Notes under the pieces: generated by a model | The model's input: the letters and a program-made list of their open reading frames with translations, nothing else | Databases searched by the model: none | What the model was told of the DNA's origin: nothing | Origin: Hymenobacter telluris | Lineage (GTDB): Bacteria; Bacteroidota; Bacteroidia; Cytophagales; Hymenobacteraceae | DNA length: 64,000 nt | Assembly (NCBI RefSeq): GCF_017313265.1 | Contig: NZ_JAFLQZ010000002.1 | Location: 248,001 to 312,000, forward strand | Direction: 5' to 3' | Position numbers and translations under genes: made by a program | Shown here: positions 9,488 to 17,454 of the stretch, piece by piece | Layout: each line of letters opens with the position of its first letter | How positions within the stretch are numbered: the first letter of the stretch is position 1

Positions 9488-9778
9488 CGTTGTTTATTTT
9501 AAATTAATAAATATCCTATCTGTTTTGGCAGGAGAAATGTCACCAAAAATATATGGGTTTCATACAATAGTAACACTTTTACTAGGCTATATCATATGAC
9601 AATTATTGTTGACTACACAATCTTAAAGTGGCTTAGCAGCATAAAGACACGCTACAGTAAATCCTCTCACTTTACCTGTTAGCTCAACAGTTTATATCGT
9701 GTGCCAAGGGCTCTTTCACAGCAACGCCCCCAACCACACGGCGGGGGCGTTGCGTTTAACTACTGCCAGAAGCGGCGG
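9488..9778. other. Intergenic region upstream of the KAP gene
   Basis: About 290 bp that begin as AT-rich as the KAP gene and change to normal GC content near 9690. This makes the right edge of the AT-rich island visible. It ends in the hairpin described at 9721-9753. I see no gene, direct repeat or attachment site. Confidence 0.45.
9721..9753 (-). terminator. Hairpin after the alpha/beta hydrolase gene
   Basis: An 11-bp perfect stem (GCAACGCCCCC / GGGGGCGTTGC) with an 11-base loop lies 26 bases past the stop codon of the leftward hydrolase gene. The T tract is weak, so the termination role is likely but not certain. Confidence 0.6.
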
Positions 9779-10684
9779 CTACTCGGCGGCTTGGTGGGCG
9801 GGGGCGCTGGCGGCCGAGGCGGCGGTTTCCCGGCCGGTTACCGACAGAATCAGTTGCACGGTTTCGGTGGGCTGGTCCCAGTGCGGGAAGTGGCCGCAGT
9901 GGTCGAACCAATACAGGGAAGCATCGGGGAAGGCGGCGGCGGCGCGGCGGGCTTGGCTGGGGAAGCACACCCGGTCTTGCCGGCCCCACCCAATTACCAA
10001 GGGGTGCCGGATGCTGCCGCGTGGGGCACCTTCCTGCTTTTTGCCGTAGGCCAGGTCGCGCAGCAGCTCATCGAAGATGGGAGTGTGTACAAAGCTGCGC
10101 AGCTCCGTCAGCGCTACCGCGGCGGGCACCCGCCACGGCCGCGCCGAAAACTGCGCCAGCAGCAGCGTCCGCCCCACAGTACTGCCCGTGAGAGTGGGCA
10201 GCGCCGGCTCCACCGCCCGCAGCAAGCGCACCGAGCCCGCCACCGAGTAGTAGAAGAATGGTATCTGCCAGCCCTGCCAGAACCCGCCGGGGTCGAGGGC
10301 CACCACGGCACCCACCGCGCCGCGCCGGGCCAGTTCCAGTACCATGCGCGCACCCATCGAAGAGCCCACGCAGTCGATGCCGGTGAGGTGGTGAGCGTGC
10401 AGCCAGGCGGCTACGGCGTCGGTGAGGGCGTAGAAGGTGTTGGGGCCGGGGAGCGGGGGCGTCTGGCCGTGGCCGGGCAAATCGATGGTTATTACTTCGC
10501 GGTGGGCGGCCAGCTCGTCGAGGATGGGGTTCCAAGAGTGGCTGCTGCCGCCAATGCCGTGAATAAGCAGGAGCGGTTTGCCGGCGCCGTGGCGGGTGTG
10601 GTGCAGGTGCATAAGAGGGGTAGGATAGAGGATGAAGTGGTTGCCTGTGCTCGGGGGGAGCTGCTGCCAGTCGGGCGGCAGCAA
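9779..10684 (-). CDS. Alpha/beta hydrolase fold protein
   Basis: This 301-residue protein has the alpha/beta hydrolase landmarks: oxyanion segment LLLIHGIGGSSHSW (about 38-51), DLPGHGQT, nucleophile elbow GSSMG (about 106-110), and the late His in DHCGHFPHWDQP. The acid is probably in the GWGRQDRVCFP turn. It likely hydrolyses an ester or a related bond; the substrate is unknown. Start choice is unclear: the frame opens at 10714 just after a TAG and reads like protein (TYYHLSHLLPPDWQ), with TTG at 10684 and the first ATG only at 10612. The 5' end may be damaged, because a decayed OmpA piece begins 29 bases away on the other strand. Confidence 0.85.
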   Translation of the reverse strand: MLPPDWQQLPPSTGNHFILYPTPLMHLHHTRHGAGKPLLLIHGIGGSSHSWNPILDELAAHREVITIDLPGHGQTPPLPGPNTFYALTDAVAAWLHAHHLTGIDCVGSSMGARMVLELARRGAVGAVVALDPGGFWQGWQIPFFYYSVAGSVRLLRAVEPALPTLTGSTVGRTLLLAQFSARPWRVPAAVALTELRSFVHTPIFDELLRDLAYGKKQEGAPRGSIRHPLVIGWGRQDRVCFPSQARRAAAAFPDASLYWFDHCGHFPHWDQPTETVQLILSVTGRETAASAASAPAHQAAE

Positions 10685-10742
10685 GTGGCTGAGGTGGTAG
10701 TACGTGCGCGCCAGCTAAACAGCTATCCTACAGGTTTCCTAG

Positions 10743-10853
10743 GTGCATGGCTTCGGCGAAACCAAGCCCATTGCCCCCAACACCAACCCTGACGGTACCG
10801 ACAACCCCGCAGGCCGCCAGCAAAACCGCCGGGTGGAGATTATTATATCATAA
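10743..10853 (+). pseudogene. OmpA-like C-terminal domain remnant
   Basis: A 36-residue stretch ends at TAA 10851-10853. It contains GFGETKPIAPN, a short Asn/Pro/Asp loop, and GRQQNRRVEIIIS. This is the unmistakable last part of an OmpA/MotB peptidoglycan-binding domain (the GxGE..P, then GR..NRRVEI pattern). An in-frame TAG lies directly before it at 10740-10742 and I could not find the first half of the domain in any frame upstream, so it is a decayed fragment. The intact domain would anchor an outer-membrane protein to the cell wall. Confidence 0.7.
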
Positions 10854-10918
10854 CACCATACACAACCGGGCTGTACCACCCACATACTGTTTCAAACTTG
10901 TTCGCGCTGAAATGGGGC

Positions 10919-11314
10919 TTACTTGCTTTGCTCACTTATTTCGGTGCGAATGAGCTTGATCATCTGGCTGTCAACGGGTTTATGAATCAGGCCCGATACC
11001 AGGGTGTACTCTTTGGCCCGCTGGGCGTCGGAGGCGGCCAACGACGATGTAAGAACGTAGATGTGGCACCGCTGAGCCAGTTCCTGTTCGTGGGGCTTTA
11101 GGGCGTCCAGAAACTCCCAGCCGTCCATTACGGGCATGTTCAAATCCAGGAAAATGACGGCGGGAGCCCGGTCGGGGAGGTGTTGCTCAATGTAGTGTAG
11201 CGCGTCTTGGGCTGCCAAGAAAGAACGGATATTATCCGAGAACCCCTCGCGCTTCAGTAGCATCTCCGTCAGAAACACACTGGTCGAGTTGTCGTCAATC
11301 AATAAAATATCCAT
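10919..11314 (-). CDS. Single-domain response regulator
   Basis: The 131 residues make one receiver (REC) domain and nothing else. The acidic pair D7/D8, the phospho-acceptor D57 in IFLDLNMPVMDG, the Thr/Ser at about 89-90 (YVLTSS) and K112 (HKP) are all present, so it should be phosphorylated. With no output domain it must act by protein contact. Its ATG is 7 bases from the stop of the histidine kinase gene, so the two are almost certainly co-transcribed and form one signalling pair of the kind common in Bacteroidota. Confidence 0.92.
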   Translation of the reverse strand: MDILLIDDNSTSVFLTEMLLKREGFSDNIRSFLAAQDALHYIEQHLPDRAPAVIFLDLNMPVMDGWEFLDALKPHEQELAQRCHIYVLTSSLAASDAQRAKEYTLVSGLIHKPVDSQMIKLIRTEISEQSK

Positions 11315-11321
11315 GTGGTGC

Positions 11322-12746
11322 TTAGCGTAGGTGGATAGTAAAACGGGTGCCTACTCCCTCGTGGCTGCTAACCGCAATGTGCCCGCCCATAGCCTCCACG
11401 TGGGTTTTGACTAAGTACAGGCCCATGCCGCGGCCAACGTGCTGGGAGTGAAACCGTTTGTAGAGCTTAAAAACATCGGAGCCGGCTTTCTGCAAATCAA
11501 AGCCCGAACCGTTGTCGGCGAAGGTAATTACGATGTCGTGCTCGGGGCTTACGGTACTCTCAATTTCCACTTGCAGCGGCCGCGCATCGGCGCGGTACTT
11601 GATGGAGTTGGAGAGCAAGTTGAAGAAAATGCTGTAAAGGTAGGCCCGGTTGCCGTGCACCCGCACATTGGGGGGCACTGCCAGCCGAATGCTGCCGCCG
11701 CACTGCGCCAGCGGCACTTCCAGCGTGCGGCGGGCCTGCTCAATTACGTCCAGCAGCAGCACCTGCTCGGGGGCTACCACGTTGCGGTTGTCGCGGATGG
11801 TAAGGATGGTGTTCATATCCTGCAACACGGCATCCAGCTGATGGGTATTGAGTTGCAGGTGCTGGCGGATTTGCTCGAAGTCGTAGGAAGCTGGTTGGGC
11901 GGAGGACAGCAGGTCCACTAAGCCCATGATGTTGGCCAGCGGACCCCGCAAATTGTGCGACACGATGTAGGTGAACTGCTGCAAATCATTGTTTTGCCGG
12001 TATAGCTCCTCGTGGGCCTTCACCCGGTCGGTAACGTCGGAAAAATACACCGACAGCCCTTCTTCCGATGGAAAGGCCTTTACATCAAACCACATCTGTA
12101 ACCGCTCGAAGAAGCCCTCGAAATGCACCGCCTGCCCAGTGCTGATTGCCTGCGTGTAGTGCTGATAGAACACGCCGTTGGCTTCCTCCGGAAACACGTC
12201 CCACACGCTTAGGCCCAGTATATCGTCGCGCTGCACGTTCAAAAGCCGCTCCACTTCACTGTTCAGGTACGTGAAGTGCCAGTTGTGGTCGACCAGAAAA
12301 AACGCATCGGTAATGCTTTCAAATACAGTATGAAGCTTTTGGGCCTGCTTCTGCACCATCAGCTGCGCGGCGGCTACTGCGGTAATGTCGCGGAACACGG
12401 CGTGTATTCCCGTTATCTGGCCGTCGTCCATCAGCGGCACCTTGGTGATGTCGAAACGCCGCGGCTCCAAGCCATCAAATTTCACATCGGTCTCAAAGCG
12501 CACCTTCTTGCCCCGAAATGCCTCAAGTAGCTTCTGCTGAAACAACGGGCGCTTATCGGGCGGTAAAAAGTCCGACAACGGCCGGTGTAGCACTTGCTCC
12601 TTGGGTTTGTTGATATGAGCAAGAAACGCCTGGTTGGCGTCCAGAATAGTCCCTGTAGCGTTCTGGAATAGCACCAGGTCCGGATTATTTTCAAATAGCG
12701 AGCGAAACCGTTGCTCGTCTTGTACGAGCTGTAAGCTGGTATTCAT
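11322..12746 (-). CDS. PAS domain sensor histidine kinase
   Basis: From the ATG at 12746 the protein has 474 residues: PAS 1 (RFRSLFENNPDLVLFQN), PAS 2 (HTVFESITDAFFLVDHNW), a HisKA-like helix with the phosphorylated His in FTYIVSHNLRGPL, and a HATPase domain with N-box NLLSNSIKYR, G1 DNGSGFD and G2 GRGMGLYLVK. There is no membrane helix, so it should sense a cytoplasmic or diffusible signal. The frame stays open to a GTG at 13031, but those 95 extra codons are AT-richer, have no domain and run close to the divergent lipoprotein gene, so I prefer 12746 (12776 is also an ATG). It should phosphorylate the adjacent response regulator. Confidence 0.88.
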   Translation of the reverse strand: MNTSLQLVQDEQRFRSLFENNPDLVLFQNATGTILDANQAFLAHINKPKEQVLHRPLSDFLPPDKRPLFQQKLLEAFRGKKVRFETDVKFDGLEPRRFDITKVPLMDDGQITGIHAVFRDITAVAAAQLMVQKQAQKLHTVFESITDAFFLVDHNWHFTYLNSEVERLLNVQRDDILGLSVWDVFPEEANGVFYQHYTQAISTGQAVHFEGFFERLQMWFDVKAFPSEEGLSVYFSDVTDRVKAHEELYRQNNDLQQFTYIVSHNLRGPLANIMGLVDLLSSAQPASYDFEQIRQHLQLNTHQLDAVLQDMNTILTIRDNRNVVAPEQVLLLDVIEQARRTLEVPLAQCGGSIRLAVPPNVRVHGNRAYLYSIFFNLLSNSIKYRADARPLQVEIESTVSPEHDIVITFADNGSGFDLQKAGSDVFKLYKRFHSQHVGRGMGLYLVKTHVEAMGGHIAVSSHEGVGTRFTIHLR

Positions 12747-13072
12747 ACACGTCGTAACAGGGGTATAAGCCTTCATAAATACGAAGGGCACGGCAGTTTG
12801 TATGTATGTGCGCAGCGTAAATCCGTAAGTAGGCCAGGGGTGGGCAGTTAAATACTCGTTGTTTTGAAGAAGTTGATTTATTGCATCACCACACAAGCAA
12901 TGAGTTAGCGCCCAATCCAAAAGGCTTAGCGTTAAGGTCGTCAACTTGATGCCATCCTTTTGAGTACGTTCTCCTAACTGCTTTTCGGCTGTCGTTGGCT
13001 GCTTGATCTGTACTGGCTGAATGAACCCCACTGGGCGCAGGAAATCCGGTAGTTTGCAGTAGCTTGGCGGTC
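12747..13072. other. Intergenic/regulatory stretch between divergent genes
   Basis: About 326 bp separate the kinase ATG from the lipoprotein ATG. Base composition is lower in GC than the genes on both sides. It should hold the promoters of both divergent units, but I see no clear TTG-N20-TAnnTTTG match. Part or all of it could instead code for an N-terminal extension of the kinase from GTG 13031. Confidence 0.4.
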
Positions 13073-13417
13073 ATGAAGCAACTTGTAGTACTATCCGTAC
13101 TGGCTTTGGCAGCCTGTGGTAAAGCCGATAAATTCCGGTATCCGGTGGTCGTAACGGCCGAAACGGCGGCCATTTACATGCAGCCCGATACGTCTGCCTA
13201 CACCCGTATTCTGGTGGTCAAGCGCGGCGACACCCTCGACCTAAAATCGGCCGCGGTGAATGGTTTGTACACCGTAGCGCCCAAGCCCGGCGGGGAGCTG
13301 TTTCCGAAGCACAGCGCTAAAGGCTTCATCGACAGCCGGTTTGTGCAGGTGCCAGATTCCACGCTACGTGCCTCCGAAGACCCCCGGTTTCCGCGCGGCG
13401 GCAAAGCCGCACAGTAG
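13073..13417 (+). CDS. Lipoprotein with SH3-like segment
   Basis: The ATG at 13073 gives 114 residues with a lipoprotein signal peptide, MKQLVVLSVLALAAC, with lipidation expected at C15. A TTG nine bases upstream is in frame but would spoil the signal. The mature part (YPVVVTAETAAIYMQPD, then RILVVKRGDTLDLKS) resembles the small beta-barrel of bacterial SH3-like proteins, which often bind cell wall. It is probably periplasmic and anchored to a membrane. The specific partner is unknown. Confidence 0.65.
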   Translation: MKQLVVLSVLALAACGKADKFRYPVVVTAETAAIYMQPDTSAYTRILVVKRGDTLDLKSAAVNGLYTVAPKPGGELFPKHSAKGFIDSRFVQVPDSTLRASEDPRFPRGGKAAQ

Positions 13418-13586
13418 CCGCACTGCTGGCAGCGCACCGCTTGTCGGTTAGCTCACACGCACTCCAGAAGCAGCGTACTCTCTGTGTGCTGTTAGTTGAG
13501 CAGTGAGCGGATGTGCCCTTGGTGTGCCTTGTGTCCACCGGCACTTACTTTACTGCATCGTACTATCTAGCTAGCCTCTGTTCACG

Positions 13587-14801
13587 GTGCCTGCCTCCGC
13601 TACTCCTGCCCTCCCGCCGCACACCCTACACTACCTCGACGGCATTCGTGGCTTGGCCGCAGTAGTGGTGGTGGCGCATCACTTGGCTAGTGTATTCTAC
13701 CCCGCCCTGATTACGGCCGATCCGCAGGCTATTCGCCTGGGTGGCTGGGAACTGGTAATAGCAGGCAGTCCGCTCAATGTTGTGCTGGGTGGGCATTTGG
13801 CGGTGTGTTTGTTTTTTGTGCTGAGCGGAGTGGTGCTGAGCGAGCAATACTTTCGCACCGGCCAGCTGGCGGCAGTACAGTCGCAGGCGGCGCGGCGCTA
13901 CGTGCGGCTGGTGGTGCCGGTGGGGTTTTCGGTGCTGCTGGCGGCTGGGCTGCACTGGGCGGGGGCGTTTCGGCACGTTGAGCTAAGCCGCCAGCTCGGC
14001 AACACTTGGCTGGCCGGTTTCTGGCAGGAGCCGCTGGGTGCGGGCTGGGAGTTGGTGCTCGATGCGCTGATACGTGTGCCGCTGAACGGCGAAGCCAAGT
14101 ACAACCCCGTGCACTGGACGCTCAATACCGAGCTCATTGGCTCCTACTTTGTGTTTGCCTTGCTGGCGCTGTTCGGCAATTTTCGGCGGCGCGGCTTGCT
14201 CTACGTATTCATGCTGGTGGTGCTACAGTTCGCCAACCTCAGCTTCTATCTGGCCGCTTTTACGGTGGGCGTTGCGCTCAATGATGCCCGGCATCATGCC
14301 GCTTGGCCTGTGGGGCTGCGGCGCAACCGGCGGGTGGCAGCAGGGCTGTTGCTGCTAGTGGCGGCGTTGTTAGGCTCGTTTCCGCAAGCTGGGTTTGTAG
14401 AGGTGGAAGCCACTGCCTACCGGTTTTTGCAGCCCTCCTGGTTCACGCACGACCGAGCTATGCAAGTGGCACACATACTAGGGGCAGCAGCTTTCATTGC
14501 GGCAGTTATGGCCTCGCCCACGCTCCGGCGCGCCCTGGGTGCTAAGTGGCTACGGTGGTTAGGGGGTATTTCGTTTTCCTTGTATCTGCTGCACTTTCTG
14601 GTTATTGCCACGTTCACCAGCACGGTATTTTTAGCACTGCCCCCACAACTGAGCTACCATACCGGCGTGTTGTTGAGCGTGCTAGCCACGGTGCCCGTAT
14701 TGTTGTTGCTGGCTTGGGCAATGTACCGCCTGGTCGATTTGCCCGGCATCAGGTTGGCGCGGTGGCTATACCAACGGCTATTTCAGCCCGCCGCTGCGTA
14801 G
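13587..14801 (+). CDS. Acyltransferase 3 family membrane protein (OafA/YrhL-like)
   Basis: The 404-residue protein opens with the family signature HYLDGIRGLAAVVVVAHHL (about 14-32), which holds the His needed for acyl transfer. It then has about ten hydrophobic segments and ends with LGGISFSLYLLHFLVI, the conserved late motif. Members move acetyl or other acyl groups onto sugars of lipopolysaccharide, exopolysaccharide or peptidoglycan from the inner membrane. The start is GTG at 13587; no upstream ATG exists in frame. No glycosyltransferases are adjacent, so the target glycan cannot be named. Confidence 0.88.
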   Translation: MPASATPALPPHTLHYLDGIRGLAAVVVVAHHLASVFYPALITADPQAIRLGGWELVIAGSPLNVVLGGHLAVCLFFVLSGVVLSEQYFRTGQLAAVQSQAARRYVRLVVPVGFSVLLAAGLHWAGAFRHVELSRQLGNTWLAGFWQEPLGAGWELVLDALIRVPLNGEAKYNPVHWTLNTELIGSYFVFALLALFGNFRRRGLLYVFMLVVLQFANLSFYLAAFTVGVALNDARHHAAWPVGLRRNRRVAAGLLLLVAALLGSFPQAGFVEVEATAYRFLQPSWFTHDRAMQVAHILGAAAFIAAVMASPTLRRALGAKWLRWLGGISFSLYLLHFLVIATFTSTVFLALPPQLSYHTGVLLSVLATVPVLLLLAWAMYRLVDLPGIRLARWLYQRLFQPAAA

Positions 14802-14837
14802 TGGGTTAAGCGCGGGCATAGTTGCCTACTTGGTGCC

Positions 14838-15872
14838 TTACACAACCCACGCGCCCGCCGCTGCCACCGATACGTACACTGGCGCGCCAACTGCAAAATC
14901 GGCTTCTGTTGTCCGTACCAAAACTTGCGTACCAAGCACCCGTACGTCCACTTCCGAGTAGCTGCCGAAAAACCGGGTAGCTGCCACTGTGCCAGGCAGG
15001 CCGCCGTTGTCAGTAGCACTCAGCCTCAGCTTTTCGGGGCGAATGAGTAGGCGTTTGCCGGCTGGGCGGCTGGCTTTGGTACCGCTGAGCTTAGCAAAGG
15101 CTTTGGCCGCCGGTCCGTCCAGCAGGTTGTAGTCGCCGAAGAGGCCGGCGGTGTATTCGTCAACGGGTTGATGGTAAATCTGGCTGGGCGGGCCTTGCTG
15201 AATGAGGTGGCCGGCTTTGAGCACCATGATTTCCTCGGCCCAGGAAAGCGTATCGGTGGGGTCGTGCGAGATGAGCAGGCAGGTGATGCCCAGCTTATCA
15301 CCAATGTCCTGGATAACGGCCTTCAGAATGGCCTTGTGTACCCGGTCGAGGTTGGAAAACGGCTCGTCGAGCAGCAGAAGCTTGGGGGCCGTGAGCAGCA
15401 GGCGGGCCAGGGCAATGCGTTGTTTTTCGCCCCCCGACAATTGATTGGTTTGGCGGGTAGCCAAATGGCTGATGCGGCACACCTCGAACAGCGTCGGCAC
15501 ATCCAAGGCCCCGAACCGGTTGGCGTAGCGCAGCACCTGTTCCACCCGCAAAAACTTGGGTAGCTCGAAATGCTGCGACAAATACGCAATGCCGTCGTGG
15601 CCGGGCATGAGCTGTTCGGTAGGCCCTTTCACCCTATTACCCTCAAACCGCACCTCGCCGCTACTACGCTGAATCAGGCCCGCTATGATTTGCAGTAGGG
15701 TGCTTTTGCCCGCGCCAGTTTCACCGGCAATGGCCAGCTTCTGAAACTGCCGCTGCGTGAAACTGACTTCGTGCAAGGCAAAAGCGCCTTTTTCCTGCAA
15801 CGATACGCGGGATACACTCAGCCAGCTTGGGGCGCCGGCCAGAAAATCGGGGGATGAATTTTGCACCCTCAA
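14838..15872 (-). CDS. ABC transporter ATP-binding protein with TOBE-like C-terminus
   Basis: This is an ATPase subunit of about 344 residues. Walker A is GETGAGKST, the signature is LSGGEKQRIALARLL, and Walker B is LLLLDEPFSNLD, followed by the switch His in LLISHDPTD. The last 90 residues form strands like the TOBE regulatory domain of importers such as FbpC, PotA or ModC (RLLIRPEKLRL). No permease or binding protein gene is next to it, so it is an orphan subunit here and the substrate is open. No ATG is available near the front; TTG at 15872 or GTG at 15866 would start it. Confidence 0.88.
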   Translation of the reverse strand: MRVQNSSPDFLAGAPSWLSVSRVSLQEKGAFALHEVSFTQRQFQKLAIAGETGAGKSTLLQIIAGLIQRSSGEVRFEGNRVKGPTEQLMPGHDGIAYLSQHFELPKFLRVEQVLRYANRFGALDVPTLFEVCRISHLATRQTNQLSGGEKQRIALARLLLTAPKLLLLDEPFSNLDRVHKAILKAVIQDIGDKLGITCLLISHDPTDTLSWAEEIMVLKAGHLIQQGPPSQIYHQPVDEYTAGLFGDYNLLDGPAAKAFAKLSGTKASRPAGKRLLIRPEKLRLSATDNGGLPGTVAATRFFGSYSEVDVRVLGTQVLVRTTEADFAVGAPVYVSVAAAGAWVV

Positions 15873-15885
15873 AGGTAGCGGTAAA

Positions 15886-15922
15886 CAACCGCCCCCGCTC
15901 AGAACCTGAACGGGGGCGGTTG
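15886..15922 (-). terminator. Terminator of the DUF4136 lipoprotein gene
   Basis: A perfect 12-bp stem (CAACCGCCCCCG / CGGGGGCGGTTG) with a 13-base loop lies 26 bases after the stop of the leftward lipoprotein gene and just before the ABC gene start. On the minus strand it is followed by TTTACC. Confidence 0.8.
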
Positions 15923-15947
15923 ATTGGTAGAAAAGCCTGGAAGCCGG

Positions 15948-16553
15948 TTAGCTCTTTTCAGCCACCGGAAACTTGTCGAGAATATCCTTGGCCGATTTGG
16001 CAAACTCAGAGCCGATATTGGCGGGGTTGCCCACTGGGTCGGCCACGGAACCGCGCCATACCAGGTTGTTGGTGCGCGCATCCACGAAGTCCAGAATCAT
16101 GGTGCCTTCCTGGTACGTCTCGGTGCGGTAGCCGGTGTTGTAGAACGGCGACGAATAGAAGTAGCCGTAGTTGATGGGCAGAAACCGGCCGCGGTACGAC
16201 ATGGCGTATGGATACGCGAAGCCGGTGGCCGGCGGGTTGGCTACGGTGCGTTCGGCCTCCTCAATATAGAGGTGGTAGGTGAGGTAGAAATCCGGCTTGG
16301 TACGGCCTTGCGCCTGCCGAATACCACGCTTAGCCAACTCCGAACTAATGGCATTCTGGATGATTTCGTCGTTCAGGGTGCTCTTGTAAATGGGGTTTTT
16401 GGAGTCGGCCGATTTCACCTCGGTCTTGGCCCAGTCGTAGGTGCGGTACTGGCTGAAATCGACGCCGGGTTTCTGTTGAACGGTAACGGCCGGCGAGCAG
16501 GCGCTCAGCAGGCCAACCAGCAGCACAAGCGCTGCCTGCAAAATGGTTTTCAT
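15948..16553 (-). CDS. DUF4136 domain lipoprotein
   Basis: The 201-residue protein has a clear lipoprotein signal (LLSAC, lipid on C19). The mature part follows the DUF4136 pattern: VDFSQYRTYDWAKTE near the start, a central segment with NDEIIQNAISSELAKRGI, DFYLTYHLY, and a last part where an aromatic/Tyr-rich loop is followed by GTMILDFVDARTNNLVWRGS. DUF4136 lipoproteins are common in the envelope of Bacteroidota and Proteobacteria; their biochemical role is not established. It is the only gene of its transcript, ending in its own hairpin. Confidence 0.85.
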   Translation of the reverse strand: MKTILQAALVLLVGLLSACSPAVTVQQKPGVDFSQYRTYDWAKTEVKSADSKNPIYKSTLNDEIIQNAISSELAKRGIRQAQGRTKPDFYLTYHLYIEEAERTVANPPATGFAYPYAMSYRGRFLPINYGYFYSSPFYNTGYRTETYQEGTMILDFVDARTNNLVWRGSVADPVGNPANIGSEFAKSAKDILDKFPVAEKS

Positions 16554-16732
16554 AGTAGTGGTCAGGAGTGGATGATGTACCCTCTGCTATACCCCGGATT
16601 TCACTGGTAAGTTACAGCCAGTGCCGTTCCAATAAGCTGGCTAAACAGCTGGTTAGAGCCAAAAGCCATAAATTTTGCATGTTGAATACTTAACGCATAC
16701 AACCACTTAAGGCTTGGTTTCCTCTTTACCAC

Positions 16733-17440
16733 ATGCAACGCGTTTTTCTACTCTTTCTGGCCGCTGCGCTGACCTGCTGCGCCCCCGGCCGCTTCACTAC
16801 CAGCACCCTGCGCCCAGCCGCCCTAACTGCGCACCGAACCGTCGCCATTCTGCCCTTCGATGTGGAGCAGAACCGTATCCAACTTAGTGATATTCGGTTT
16901 CCGGGCGCCGATACTACCCTCACCGCCCAGCAGCGCATCCGACAGGAGTGGACCGCCAAGCAGCAATGGGAAGGCCGGCACGTAGCCTATCGGTTGCAGG
17001 AACTGTTCTACGACCAGCTTCAGGCCCAAAAGCCCACCCGCGGCTACACGGTGCAGTTTCAGGAGGTGCGCGAAACCAACCGGCTGTTGCAGCAAGCCGG
17101 CATCACCTACGAAAACCTACCCGACAAAAGCCTAGAGGAAGTACGGCAAGCGCTGGGCGTCGATGCCATCCTGTCGGGCGAAACCCTGCTGTTTCAGCCA
17201 TTGCCCAACGGGGTGGGGCTGGCAGCGCGCATCCTGCTCAACGAGCCGCTGCTTGGTAATCAGTCCATCATCCCAGCTAGCGAAGCCACTACCAGCCTCA
17301 CCCTCTACGACTGCCGCGAAAACCAACTGGCGTGGCGGCTCGACTTTCAGCGCACCGGCAACAATGCCCTCAAGCCCGAGCGCCTGGCTGAAAACCTGGT
17401 ACGGGCCGCGTTGCCCAACTTCCCGTACAGCCGCAAATAG
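16733..17440 (+). CDS. Putative secreted lipoprotein, LpoB/CsgG-like fold
   Basis: The 235-residue protein begins with a hydrophobic signal and a Cys pair (LTCCAPG), a slightly unusual lipobox. The mature part has HRTVAILPFDVEQN, a strand pattern typical of LpoB, CsgG and GNA1162-type lipoproteins, then helices rich in Gln (RLQELFYDQLQAQ) and LGVDAILSGETLL, another common strand in that fold. These proteins assemble at the outer membrane or activate cell-wall enzymes. No curli or PBP partner is adjacent, so the call rests on pattern only. Confidence 0.5.
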   Translation: MQRVFLLFLAAALTCCAPGRFTTSTLRPAALTAHRTVAILPFDVEQNRIQLSDIRFPGADTTLTAQQRIRQEWTAKQQWEGRHVAYRLQELFYDQLQAQKPTRGYTVQFQEVRETNRLLQQAGITYENLPDKSLEEVRQALGVDAILSGETLLFQPLPNGVGLAARILLNEPLLGNQSIIPASEATTSLTLYDCRENQLAWRLDFQRTGNNALKPERLAENLVRAALPNFPYSRK

Positions 17441-17454
17441 CTGCTACTACGCAC

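Noticed and set aside
9701..10792. A 363-codon rightward frame opposite the alpha/beta hydrolase
   Set aside because: It is a shadow: composition is Arg/Gly/Gln-rich with no motif, while the other strand has a clear GSSMG hydrolase.
12747..13031. N-terminal extension of the histidine kinase from GTG 13031
   Set aside because: The extra 95 codons are AT-richer, have no domain and would leave only about 40 bases to the divergent gene. It remains possible.
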